Source: Oscillatoriales cyanobacterium CG2_30_40_61 (lineage in GTDB: Bacteria > Cyanobacteriota > Cyanobacteriia > Cyanobacteriales > Microcoleaceae). From it: a DNA stretch of 56,985 nucleotides. The stretch spans positions 1-56,985 of the forward strand of contig MNYZ01000073.1 of the NCBI GenBank assembly GCA_001873365.1, given 5' to 3'. Both the position numbers and the translations under genes were made by a program. Each line of letters opens with the position of its first letter. The first letter of the stretch is position 1. This document shows, piece after piece, positions 34,975 to 43,345 of this stretch. The notes under the pieces are model-generated. The model worked only from the letters and a program-made list of their open reading frames with translations, made no database searches and was not told the DNA's origin.

Positions 34975-35327
34975 TAGTTTTTCCCCTTAGTCTGACTAAT
35001 TAAATTTGTATTAACAATAAAGCTAAACCGATAGCAAAGGTTGTGACTTTTACCTGCTCAAGGATTGACTCAACCCTACTCCGTGTCATGCTGGGTTAAA
35101 GTCTTGACTCGGATGTAGTATTTCTAGGTGAATATTGATGAAACAGTAATGATTACTAACCGAAGTAATTAACTCTGTTAATGTATATATACTTACTTTA
35201 CCTCTGTTGAATTTGTTTTGTCAGTGAGAAAAAGTCATAAAAAAGTCATAAATTATGATAACTTATGCTAAAATCAGTCTCAGTCTTAAGTAAAATTTCA
35301 TACTCTACTTGCAATAATGTTTGACCT
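34975..35327. other. Intergenic divergent promoter region
   Basis: 353 bp without a gene, between the protein-E-like pair and the HTH/PD-(D/E)XK gene. It contains a direct repeat AAAAAGTCATAAA around 35228-35250 just upstream of the plus-strand gene, which could be an operator. Nothing else was recognised. Confidence 0.4.
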
Positions 35328-36194
35328 ATGACTGTTGATGAAGCCCTAACAATTACAGAGATGGTGCTAGATGATCGAGGCTTAAATAAAGTCCAAGAGA
35401 TTGTTTTTCGCCATGTTTGGGAAGGAAAATCTTATCGAGAAATTTCTACTTTAACTGAATATGATTATGAATATATTAAAGATGTCGGATCAAAACTTTG
35501 GAAGCGACTTTCTGAAGCTTTTGGGGAAAAAGTTAAAAAAGATAATCTCAAGTCAGTTGTGAGGAGATACTTGAAGCGAGAGGAAGTTAATTTATCTCAG
35601 AATCGATATCGATTGATTGAGATTAATCTGAGTGGAGCCGAATTAAATGGAGCCAGTTTAAGTATTGGCAATTTAAGTGAAACTCCCCTATTAATTACTA
35701 ACTTAACTAACTTAAATAAATTTTATTCAAGTTCAAGTGATTCATCATTAGATCTCGTGTCTGAATCAGAAGTTACTGAATTAGAGGATCTACGCTCAGA
35801 TTTAAAACATCAGCAACAAATTTTCCACAATGGGGATAATAAAATTTACTGTTGGAAAGGTTTGCAATTTTCCTCAGAAGCAGAAGTAAAAATTGCCGTA
35901 GCACTCGATCAAACGGGGGTAATATTTTTACCGAAATCCAAGGTGAGATTAACAACTCAAGAGGGGAGAGAAAATCAAGAAACAGACTTTCTAATTTGTG
36001 ATCGAGGAAAGTGGGGAATTCTTAATATTGAGGATTTAAAATTAGATAATGATCGAAAAAATTGGAATGAACATTTAACTCATGTCGATAATTATCATAG
36101 CATCTCTGTAGTTAAGTATTATAGCTCGGAGCAATGTATAAAAGAAGCAAATAAAGTAGTGCAAGAGTTTTTAGAAATTTTGAATCAAACTTAG
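35328..36194 (+). CDS. vMAP-type HTH domain joined to a PD-(D/E)XK-like domain
   Basis: 288 residues. The first ~75 (MTVDEALTITEMVLDDRGLN, VQEIVFRHVWEGKSYREIST, YIKDVGSKLWKRLSEAFGEK) are the HTH found at the N-terminus of cyanobacterial vWA-MoxR-associated and NTPase signalling proteins. A short pentapeptide-like piece (INLSGAELNGASLS) follows. The C-terminal ~110 residues look like a restriction-endonuclease fold: ETDFLI (D220), then D236-L-K238 as a (D/E)xK motif. It probably acts on nucleic acid, possibly in defence. The gene ends 5 bp before DUF29 paralog 3. Confidence 0.65.
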   Translation: MTVDEALTITEMVLDDRGLNKVQEIVFRHVWEGKSYREISTLTEYDYEYIKDVGSKLWKRLSEAFGEKVKKDNLKSVVRRYLKREEVNLSQNRYRLIEINLSGAELNGASLSIGNLSETPLLITNLTNLNKFYSSSSDSSLDLVSESEVTELEDLRSDLKHQQQIFHNGDNKIYCWKGLQFSSEAEVKIAVALDQTGVIFLPKSKVRLTTQEGRENQETDFLICDRGKWGILNIEDLKLDNDRKNWNEHLTHVDNYHSISVVKYYSSEQCIKEANKVVQEFLEILNQT

Positions 36195-36199
36195 GAGTT

Positions 36200-36655
36200 A
36201 TGATGAAAACTGCAAAGGATTGGGAATGGTTGGCGGCGAGTTCTGAATATTTAGCCGCGATCGCAGTTCAAGAGTTATTAAAGGAGCAAAAACTAATGGA
36301 AGCGGGACAAGGATTAGCGGTTTTAATTGAATCCATGGGAAAATCCAAGAAATTAGCTTTAAAAAGTCAGTTAACCCGGTTAATGATGCACATTATTAAA
36401 TGGAAATCTCAACCAGAAAAACGGAGTAGTAGTTGGTCTATTAGTATTCGTTCAGCCCGTCAAGAAATTGCTGATATTCAAGAAGAAGTTCCCAGTTTAA
36501 ACCAAAATTTTATTGATTCAATTTGGGAACAATGTTTTCAAAGAGCGATTCAGGATGCTGAGGATGAAATGGGTAAAAAATGCTCATTAATATCTTTATC
36601 TTGGCCAGAGGTATTTGAAGAAAAATATACTTTATTCGATGATTATAATAATTAA
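36200..36655 (+). CDS. DUF29-family protein, paralog 3
   Basis: 151 residues. ATGs lie at 36200 and 36203, and AGGAG at about 36193 supports either. It is nearly identical in its first half to paralog 1 (DWEWLAASSEYLAAIAVQEL, LAVLIESMGKSKKLALKSQL). It is 5 bp after the HTH/PD-(D/E)XK gene and so probably in the same transcript. Pairing of a DUF29 protein with a nuclease-like protein might mean an antagonist or cofactor role, but this is only inference. Confidence 0.85.
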   Translation: MMKTAKDWEWLAASSEYLAAIAVQELLKEQKLMEAGQGLAVLIESMGKSKKLALKSQLTRLMMHIIKWKSQPEKRSSSWSISIRSARQEIADIQEEVPSLNQNFIDSIWEQCFQRAIQDAEDEMGKKCSLISLSWPEVFEEKYTLFDDYNN

Positions 36656-36778
36656 CTATAGTGCAAGTTTAACGACCCTACTCTAAACATCCACTTGTCT
36701 ACAATTAAAAATAGTTGTATAATTAGATAATCTCTTGAGTTAAAAACAACTGACTATTTTTATATAATTTTTACTACC

Positions 36779-38014
36779 ATGATTAAAATTAAACAATTTA
36801 TCCCGCTATTTTTATCAGGAATAACCTGTACTTTAGTATTAGCCTGTAGTTCCTCTGAACCCTCTGGAAATAACACCGCTTCTAATTCTAATCCCACCCA
36901 AAATACCGTTGAAAATTCCCAAGGAATTCCGATTGGAGTGGTTCTCGCCCAAACCAGTAACGCCGCCCTATTAGGAGAAGAACAGGTGATTGGGGCGAAA
37001 ATAGCTGAACAATATTTTAACCAACAAGGCGGCGTGAATGGAACCCCAATTAAATTAGCAATTCAAGATGGGGGAGGCGATGAACAAAGCGCGATTAATG
37101 CCTTTAATACCTTAATTAATCAACAGAAAGTAGTTGGAATTTTAGGCCCGACTTTATCCCAACAAGCCTTTGCTGCTAACCCGATTGCAGAGCGGGCAAA
37201 AGTCCCGGTTTTAGGCCCTTCTAATACGGCTAAAGGAGTTCCCCAAATTGGGGATTATATTGCTCGGGTTTCGGCTCCGGTTGCAGTTGTCGCCCCGAAT
37301 GCTGTTAAATCAGCTTTAAAAATTAATCCTAATCTTAAAAAAGTAGCGGTTTTCTACGCTCAAAATGATGCTTTTAGTAAATCGGAAACGGAGATTTTTC
37401 AACAAACAGTTAAGGACTTAAATCTGGATTTAGTAACGGTGCAAAAATTCCAAACCACCGACACGGATTTTCAAAATCAAGCCACTGCTACGATTAATTT
37501 AAACCCGGATTTAATTATTATTTCGGGACTAGCTGCGGATGGAGGAAATTTAATTAAACAGTTACGACAATTGGGTTATCAAGGATTAATTATTGGGGGA
37601 AATGGTTTAAATACTTCTAATATTTTTTCTGTCTGTCAAAAAGAATGTGACGGGGTAATTATTGCCCAAGCCTATAGTCCTGAAATTGATAATCCAATTA
37701 ATAAAACTTTTCGCCAAACCTATGAGGCTGCGAATAAAAAAGAACCGCCTCAATTTACCGCTCAAGCCTTCGCCGGAGTTCAAGTATTTGTAGATGCGTT
37801 AAAAGCCGTTGACCAGAAAAATAAAATCGATAGTTTATCCTTAGAGCAGTTAAGAGAACAATTAAATCAAGCGATTTTATCGGGAAAATATGAGACGGTT
37901 TTAGGCAATATTTCCTTTACCCCCGAGGGTGAAGTAGTGCAAGAAAAGTTTTATGTTGCCCAAATTAAAATGGATGAAACGGGAAAAAATGGTAAATTTA
38001 GTTATTTAAAATAG
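36779..38014 (+). CDS. ABC-transporter substrate-binding lipoprotein, branched-chain amino acid (LivJ) type
   Basis: 411 residues. A lipoprotein signal ends at LVLAC (Cys23), followed by a Ser/Asn-rich linker. The Periplas_BP_6 fold is shown by IPIGVVLAQTSNAALLGEEQ, GAKIAEQYFNQQGGVNGTPI, VVGILGPTLSQQAFAANPIA and VPVLGPSNTAKGVPQIGDY. It binds amino acids, or possibly urea or short amides, in the periplasm. No permease or ATPase gene is adjacent, so it must work with subunits encoded elsewhere. Confidence 0.85.
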   Translation: MIKIKQFIPLFLSGITCTLVLACSSSEPSGNNTASNSNPTQNTVENSQGIPIGVVLAQTSNAALLGEEQVIGAKIAEQYFNQQGGVNGTPIKLAIQDGGGDEQSAINAFNTLINQQKVVGILGPTLSQQAFAANPIAERAKVPVLGPSNTAKGVPQIGDYIARVSAPVAVVAPNAVKSALKINPNLKKVAVFYAQNDAFSKSETEIFQQTVKDLNLDLVTVQKFQTTDTDFQNQATATINLNPDLIIISGLAADGGNLIKQLRQLGYQGLIIGGNGLNTSNIFSVCQKECDGVIIAQAYSPEIDNPINKTFRQTYEAANKKEPPQFTAQAFAGVQVFVDALKAVDQKNKIDSLSLEQLREQLNQAILSGKYETVLGNISFTPEGEVVQEKFYVAQIKMDETGKNGKFSYLK

Positions 38015-38062
38015 TTGGGTTCAATAACTTTTTTTAGCTAAAGTCTCTTTATTGTCGATTTT

Positions 38063-39211
38063 ATGACCTCACGCTATCTTTTATATAAAGATTATGAATC
38101 GGGATTAAACAATAACTTAATGGGTTTGGAAATAGCCGTTGGGTTAGCCTTTCTCACCCAGAGAAAATTGGTTTTTTATGGTTCGGTGGGAGAGGATAAA
38201 AATATCTTACCTGTGCGGGGAGGATATTTTTTATCAGTTCCTGAAAGTCGCAAACATATTATTAATATTGACCAACTCCCAACAATTTTAGATTTAGTGG
38301 ATAAATTGCCTATTCCGATTTTAAATTATTCGGAATTTTTAGCAGAAACCCAAGGAAAAAGTCTGAGTCATTATCGGAGTGAGGTTAGATTAGTTAATGG
38401 GGTTTTTGTTCCGAATAATATTATAATTAATTCCCAGGTTTTATCGGATTTTGCCGAAAATCGTATTATTATACAGGATGTTGAACAGGATATTTTAGAA
38501 TTTAGTGCTTGTAATTTAGCCTATTATTCTCGATTTTTTTATCCTCCTTCCCCGTCAATATATGCTCTGATGGAATCAATTAAATTTAAACCGATTTATC
38601 GAAATTTAGCGGATAAAATTTCTCAAACCCTAGGACAATATAATGGGATTCATATTCGTCTCACCGACTATCGCAACTGGATTCCCCATCGAGATGCCGA
38701 CCATCCCTATTTAATCTTAAAAACCCTAAAAGAAATTTTCCCACCGGAAGAACTTTTATTAATTTGTACCGATGAATCGGAGAATATGGATTTTTTTAAC
38801 CCGATTTTAAACTATTATAAAAATACTATTTTTATTGATCATTTTATTATATCAAATTTTCAAACAGAATTTAAAAATTTACCTTTTACCGATGAACAAA
38901 CCCTAGGATTAATTTGTAATTTAGTTATGTGGAATTGTCAACAATTTGCGGGAAGTTTTCGGAGTACCTATACCGGAATTATTCATAGAAACTGGTTCAG
39001 AAACCAACTCAAAAAGCAAATTAACCCCTCTCAATTAAACTTTAAATTTGTAGAAAGTGGTTTATCCCCTGGAGAAGTCCAGTTTCACCAAGGTTTCTAT
39101 GCAGAAATTAACTCCGGTTTGTTTAGTTGGAATCGAATTCACCTTCCCGTCGCCATAGAAATGAAATCTTGGTGCCGAGAATGGCCCGAATCCGTGTATT
39201 TAACCCTCTAG
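38063..39211 (+). CDS. O-fucosyltransferase-like glycosyltransferase
   Basis: 382 residues, no signal peptide. The N-terminus (YLLYKDYESGLNNNLMGLEI, then AVGLAFLTQRKLVFYG) resembles the donor-side entry of O-fucosyltransferase-like proteins (sGGlnN.. pattern). GIHIRLTDYRNW fits the HxRxxD motif for GDP-sugar binding, and QQFAGSFRSTYTGIIHRNW fits the late FxGS..ST motif. It would transfer fucose or a related sugar from a nucleotide donor. The acceptor is unknown and no sugar pathway gene is adjacent. Confidence 0.6.
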   Translation: MTSRYLLYKDYESGLNNNLMGLEIAVGLAFLTQRKLVFYGSVGEDKNILPVRGGYFLSVPESRKHIINIDQLPTILDLVDKLPIPILNYSEFLAETQGKSLSHYRSEVRLVNGVFVPNNIIINSQVLSDFAENRIIIQDVEQDILEFSACNLAYYSRFFYPPSPSIYALMESIKFKPIYRNLADKISQTLGQYNGIHIRLTDYRNWIPHRDADHPYLILKTLKEIFPPEELLLICTDESENMDFFNPILNYYKNTIFIDHFIISNFQTEFKNLPFTDEQTLGLICNLVMWNCQQFAGSFRSTYTGIIHRNWFRNQLKKQINPSQLNFKFVESGLSPGEVQFHQGFYAEINSGLFSWNRIHLPVAIEMKSWCREWPESVYLTL

Positions 39212-39219
39212 GATAACGA

Positions 39220-39423
39220 CTAATCAACAATTTTGATTTGCCCGTTACTTAATGCTCTTTGGAGAGTAGAAACTAAGTGTTTTTCCTGTTCATCGAGTTG
39301 GCGTAATAACCAATATCTCATGGCATATCGCTCTTGACGACTCATCGATTCAGTCTGGAGAATTTTCTCAATTATTTGCTTGAAATTCAAGCCGGAAAAT
39401 GATACAGTATCAGATACAAACAT
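39220..39423 (-). CDS. Small helical protein, unknown
   Basis: 67 residues from the ATG at 39423 (MFVSDTVSFSGLNFKQIIEK); an upstream start at 39435 gives 71. No membrane segment. It has a helical middle with SRQERYAMRYWLLRQLDEQE. It is convergent with the fucosyltransferase-like gene. The size and start suggest a small regulator or antitoxin-like protein, but no family was recognised. Confidence 0.5.
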   Translation of the reverse strand: MFVSDTVSFSGLNFKQIIEKILQTESMSRQERYAMRYWLLRQLDEQEKHLVSTLQRALSNGQIKIVD

Positions 39424-39523
39424 ATTAAAAGGCAACTTATTACGGGGTCTAAATATTTGGTACTGATTTACTCCATTTAATGATTTTCTGGTTCATCTGG
39501 ATGTGATCTCTTGCAGATTTATA

Positions 39524-39539
39524 AGTGAGATAGATCACA
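39524..39539. promoter_or_regulatory. CRP-type binding site upstream of the cytochrome c6 gene
   Basis: AGTGA-GATAGA-TCACA is a near-perfect match to the TGTGA-N6-TCACA consensus of CRP and cyanobacterial SyCRP1. An extra half-site TGTGATC lies at 39502-39508. It is about 120 bp before the petJ start and about 100 bp upstream of the divergent small gene. cAMP-dependent control of either is inferred. Confidence 0.6.
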
Positions 39540-39660
39540 AGGGAGAATGGGCAATGGGGATTTTTGATGGCAAGTCTAAATCTCAGGGGATTATTGTTGA
39601 TTTGGACAAATTAAAGAGTAAAATCTTCTTGTGCGCTATTTTTGATTCAAGGAGACTCCA

Positions 39661-40017
39661 TTGAAAAAGCTATTATCAGTCCTTATTTTAGACTTTCTAT
39701 TATTAACAGTCCTTTTGTCTAAACCCGCATTAGCAGATGGGGTTTTAAGTGGGTCTACCATTTTTTCCAACTCCTGTGCAGCCTGCCATATTAACGGGAA
39801 TAACGTAATTGTTGCTAATAAAACCCTAAAAAAAGAAGCGTTGATTAAATACTTAAAAGGATATGAAGAAAATCCTCTAGCTGCAATTATTAATCAGGTT
39901 ACTAATGGTAAAAATGCCATGCCTGCTTTTAAAAGTCGGTTAACGGCTAGGGAAATTACCACCGTTGCTGCCTATGTTGTTGAACAAGCTGAAAAGGCAT
40001 GGCTGCCATTGGAATAA
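39661..40017 (+). CDS. petJ: Cytochrome c6 (or c6-like) precursor
   Basis: 118 residues. The start is TTG: AAGGAG lies six bases before it and a proper signal peptide begins there (MKKLLSVLILDFLLLTVLLS, cut after ALA). The mature part has NSCAACHING (heme c CxxCH) and NAMPAFKSRLTARE, giving the axial Met. This soluble lumenal carrier moves electrons from cytochrome b6f to photosystem I or to cytochrome oxidase. The sequence differs somewhat from classical c6 (longer C-terminal tail, AWLPLE), so a c6B/c6C-like paralog is possible. Confidence 0.85.
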   Translation: MKKLLSVLILDFLLLTVLLSKPALADGVLSGSTIFSNSCAACHINGNNVIVANKTLKKEALIKYLKGYEENPLAAIINQVTNGKNAMPAFKSRLTAREITTVAAYVVEQAEKAWLPLE

Positions 40018-40175
40018 TAATATTATGGGATCAAATTTACCAGTTTAATTGAAATATCTGCTATCTTGGATATCAAAACTCTGCTAAAAATCTTGTGAGT
40101 CATGAACTTCTGGAAATCTCGGAGTTGCCTGATTCCATAGCGCACTTTCGTCAGTCAAATCTGTATCAAAAATTA

Positions 40176-41276
40176 ATGTTTACACAAGTGCATTTGACAG
40201 AGCGACACCATCATATTCTGTGGGCAACCATTCGCCACTATATTGCGACGGCTGAACCCGTGGGTTCTAAGGCTTTGGTGGAGGAATACAACCTCAAAGT
40301 CAGTCCCGCCACCATCCGTAATGGTATGGGGGTCTTGGAAAAAGCCGGACTCCTGTATCAGCCCCATACCTCCGCCGGGCGCATCCCCTCGGACTCGGGC
40401 TATCGGATTTATGTCGATAAACTGATTACTCCTTCGGAAAGTGTTGCGGATCAGGCGCTGCATCTGTTACGGGAACAACTTAATTTAAAAAACTGTAGTT
40501 TGGAAGCGGTTTTGCGGGGGGCGTCGCAAATTTTATCAACTTTGAGTGGTTATATTACCTTAGTTACACTCCCTAAAACTGTTAGTACCCGGTTACGACA
40601 TTTGCATTTGGTTTCGATAGAACCTGGGAAAATCATGTTAGTAGTGGTGACAGACTCCTATCAAACTCAGTCTAGTTTAATTGATTTATCTCCGGCAAAT
40701 TCTCTCTCGGATTCTGAGGCCATGGGAGTTAATCTTTTACCCGAAGATCAGGAGGTTTTAGAACAGGAACTACAACTACTTTCTAATTTTTTAAATGCTC
40801 AACTCCGAGGCAAATCTATTTCTGAACTTTCGATTTTAGATTGGAGTGAATTGGATCGAGAATTTCGGTGCTATTCTGACTTTTTAAGAAAATTATTAAC
40901 GGATTTAAGTTTTCGGAGCCAAACCCCAGAATATACCCGAATTCTAATTAGTGGAATTGCCGAACTTTTGCATTTACCTGAATTTTCTCAATTGCAACAG
41001 GTGAAAACTTTGATGCACTTATTAGAAGAAGAACAGGAACAATTGTGGCCGTTAATTTTTCCCGATCCTAAACAGGAACAACGGGTTACTGTTCGCATTG
41101 GGTCGGAAAATCCCTTAGCACCAATTCAAGGCTGTACGCTGGTTTCTGCACCCTATCGACGGGATAATATTCCGGTGGGAAGTGTGGGAATTTTAGGCCC
41201 GACTCGGATGATGTATGAAAATGCGATCGCCGTTGTTGAAGCCGCCGCCGATTATTTATCTGAGGCGCTAAGTTAA
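40176..41276 (+). CDS. hrcA: Heat-inducible transcription repressor HrcA
   Basis: 366 residues from the ATG at 40176, which matches the usual start ([20 protein letters not shown]); a GTG frame from 40095 would add 27 residues. The winged-helix part holds [20 protein letters not shown] and [20 protein letters not shown]. The C-terminal GAF-like region follows and ends with [20 protein letters not shown]. HrcA binds CIRCE elements to repress groESL and related genes. No CIRCE was found in this window, including before the Hsp70 cluster. Confidence 0.95.
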   Translation: MFTQVHLTERHHHILWATIRHYIATAEPVGSKALVEEYNLKVSPATIRNGMGVLEKAGLLYQPHTSAGRIPSDSGYRIYVDKLITPSESVADQALHLLREQLNLKNCSLEAVLRGASQILSTLSGYITLVTLPKTVSTRLRHLHLVSIEPGKIMLVVVTDSYQTQSSLIDLSPANSLSDSEAMGVNLLPEDQEVLEQELQLLSNFLNAQLRGKSISELSILDWSELDREFRCYSDFLRKLLTDLSFRSQTPEYTRILISGIAELLHLPEFSQLQQVKTLMHLLEEEQEQLWPLIFPDPKQEQRVTVRIGSENPLAPIQGCTLVSAPYRRDNIPVGSVGILGPTRMMYENAIAVVEAAADYLSEALS

Positions 41277-41294
41277 TTTTTAATCCCTAAATTT

Positions 41295-41681
41295 ATGGTG
41301 GGTTTACAACCTTTTAAAAATAGTTTATATTCCTTTGTTCATCTTCTAGGATTTTGTTTAGAAACCCTTTCTGCTTTTTGTGTATTATTAGGATTAATTA
41401 GCACCTTAAAAATAGCCCTGGCAAGTTTCCGCCGTCGCCAACTTTTTCCCTTTATAGAATTACGGCTTAATTTTGGCAGTTGGTTAGCTTTAGCCTTGGA
41501 ATTTCAGTTGGGTGCAGATATTCTGTTCACAACAATTACACCGTCTTTTGTGGCATTAGGGAAGTTAGCGGCTATTGCTATAATTAGGACATTTTTAAAC
41601 TATTTCTTGAATAAAGAATTAGAAATGGAAACCAACTTTCAGAATAAATTAAAGGAGCAATCTTCCCTAGATAAGTTATAG
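41295..41681 (+). CDS. DUF1622-family membrane protein
   Basis: 128 residues and three hydrophobic helices (LLGFCLETLSAFCVLLGLIS, FGSWLALALEFQLGADILFT, LGKLAAIAIIRTFLNYFLNK). The LEFQLGADI..TTI.P pattern fits DUF1622, small integral membrane proteins of unknown role. It begins 18 bp after hrcA on the same strand and ends 3 bp before the next gene, so all three may be cotranscribed. Confidence 0.8.
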   Translation: MVGLQPFKNSLYSFVHLLGFCLETLSAFCVLLGLISTLKIALASFRRRQLFPFIELRLNFGSWLALALEFQLGADILFTTITPSFVALGKLAAIAIIRTFLNYFLNKELEMETNFQNKLKEQSSLDKL

Positions 41682-41684
41682 AAT

Positions 41685-42470
41685 ATGATAGCAAATTCTG
41701 ATATTTTAAGACTAGCAGAAATAGCAATTAATGAGTTTGAAAATTCCAAAATATCGGGATTTTGGACGGGATTAGATCAACAAAAAATTATTGCAGAATT
41801 GCGATCGCGTCTGGTTAATCCGTTTAATATTAATCAAGGGACTCAACCATTTTGTGGCCCGGCTGCGATTATCTTTGAATTGATTAGAAAAAATCCCCTT
41901 GCTTATATTCAACTCTGTCGAAATCTGTTTCAAATTGGAGGATTTCATACCCAAACAAATCGCTGGATTTCTCCGCCTCAATGGTTACAAGAAAGTCCCT
42001 TAAATTTACAAATTCCTCAAGTAGACTGGATGGTATTATCCACCCTCAGAGAGTCGGAAAATATGGTTTTTTCTATCGATCCGAATGCCCCTCAACTGTT
42101 AAGAAATTTAGCCGGAATGACTAAACCTTGGGAAATGGCAGGATGGATTCAAGAAATTTTAGGCTATCAAACCGTTAATTATAGAAATGCTTATTTATTT
42201 GGGGATTTAGAAGCAATTGAAATCGCAAATCAGATGATTCAATCCGGTGGTGTCGCCTTTGCCTTAATTAATGATTCCGGTTTACTCCTCAATCAACCTC
42301 CCGTTTTTCCCTATCCTAATCATTGGGTGGCATTATTAGATAAAATTCAAATTAATCTCAACAGTAATTTGATTAATTTCAAGGTCTATACTTGGGGAAA
42401 GGAAATGCAAATTACTGTTAATTTAACAACTTTTAAAACCCATTTTTGGGAAATAGTAACCGGAATTTAG
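41685..42470 (+). CDS. Papain-like cysteine peptidase candidate
   Basis: 261 residues, not recognised by name. A Cys at residue 57 sits in GTQPFCGPAAIIFEL, at the start of a helix after a Q-x-x-C oxyanion-type pair, and His213 lies in YPNHWVALLD, followed by VYTWGKE. This C-H order and spacing is what papain-fold peptidases or amidases show. There is no signal peptide or membrane helix. It is 3 bp after the DUF1622 gene. The substrate is unknown, and the catalytic assignment is inferred from motifs only. Confidence 0.5.
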   Translation: MIANSDILRLAEIAINEFENSKISGFWTGLDQQKIIAELRSRLVNPFNINQGTQPFCGPAAIIFELIRKNPLAYIQLCRNLFQIGGFHTQTNRWISPPQWLQESPLNLQIPQVDWMVLSTLRESENMVFSIDPNAPQLLRNLAGMTKPWEMAGWIQEILGYQTVNYRNAYLFGDLEAIEIANQMIQSGGVAFALINDSGLLLNQPPVFPYPNHWVALLDKIQINLNSNLINFKVYTWGKEMQITVNLTTFKTHFWEIVTGI

Positions 42471-42483
42471 AGTTAACTTTAAT

Positions 42484-42586
42484 AGGACTTACGCACCAAA
42501 CCGGGTTTCTGAACGAAAAATCACCGATTTCATCCGCAAAATCACCGGCCAGAAACCCGGTTTCTTTGGTCTTGTGGGTAAGTCCT
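42484..42586. repeat. ~103-bp interspersed repeat, inverted copy
   Basis: AGGACTTACGCACC at the left, GGGTAAGTCCT at the right. Its reverse complement matches 32879-32981 closely. It lies between the two convergent genes and reaches to within 2 bp of the GDPD stop. Confidence 0.9.
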
Positions 42587-42588
42587 GT

Positions 42589-43320
42589 TTAATTAACTTC
42601 AATATCACCAATTAATGAATTTGTAATAATCCGTTTTACCCCAAGATTAACTAACTTTTTAAAATCCTCTAAATCATCCACCGTCCAAACCACAATATCT
42701 ACCCCCTGATTTCGACTCTGGGTAATTATTTCGGGATGCTCTAAAACCACAGGATAATCTACGGTTAAAATAGCATTTCCTTTACTAATAGCTGTCTGTA
42801 ATTGTTGTTCAAATTGCTGAAAATCAATTAAAAAATATCCCAAGGTAATTTCGGGACAATAACCCCGAATTTGATCTAAAAATTCTTGATTAAATGAAGT
42901 CATAATCGACTTATTCAGCAGGTTATTATTAATTAATAAATCGCCTAACTGTTTGATTTCTATATCTGACCATTGATGATCGGGTTTAACATCAAAATAT
43001 AAAAAATCCTTAACTTCTTGAAAGCTGGCGATCGCATCTTCCAAGGTCGGAATACTTTCCCCAGCAAATCTTTCTGCAAACCATCCTCCCCCATCTAATT
43101 CTTTTAATTGCGCAACGGTTTTTTCAGAAACTTTACCCGATACTCCCGTAATTCTACTTAACTCTTGATCATGAAAAATAACCGGAATTTCATCGGCAGA
43201 AATTTGTATATCAAATTCTAGGGAATTTGCCCCCTGTTGCAACGCAGCATTAAACCCAACTAGGGTATTTTCAGGCGCCATCACCGAAAAACCTCGATGG
43301 GCAATAATTTCTAAATCCAT
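42589..43320 (-). CDS. Glycerophosphodiester phosphodiesterase
   Basis: 243 residues. It begins EIIAHRGFSVMAPENTLVGF, and EFDIQISADEIPVIFHDQEL follows, giving the metal and catalytic residues (HR, E, D, H) of the GDPD/PI-PLC TIM barrel. The later FDVKPD and VDIVVWTVDDLEDFKKLVNL complete the family. It cuts glycerophosphodiesters from lipid turnover to glycerol-3-phosphate and an alcohol. No signal peptide, so cytoplasmic. It starts 25 bp after the alpha/beta hydrolase gene stop, so the two form an operon. Confidence 0.93.
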   Translation of the reverse strand: MDLEIIAHRGFSVMAPENTLVGFNAALQQGANSLEFDIQISADEIPVIFHDQELSRITGVSGKVSEKTVAQLKELDGGGWFAERFAGESIPTLEDAIASFQEVKDFLYFDVKPDHQWSDIEIKQLGDLLINNNLLNKSIMTSFNQEFLDQIRGYCPEITLGYFLIDFQQFEQQLQTAISKGNAILTVDYPVVLEHPEIITQSRNQGVDIVVWTVDDLEDFKKLVNLGVKRIITNSLIGDIEVN

Positions 43321-43345
43321 AATTTTACCTCTATTTTTATTATTG

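Noticed and set aside
40095-40175. 27-residue N-terminal extension of HrcA
   Set aside because: The family start aligns with the ATG at 40176 and no Shine-Dalgarno was clear for the upstream GTG.
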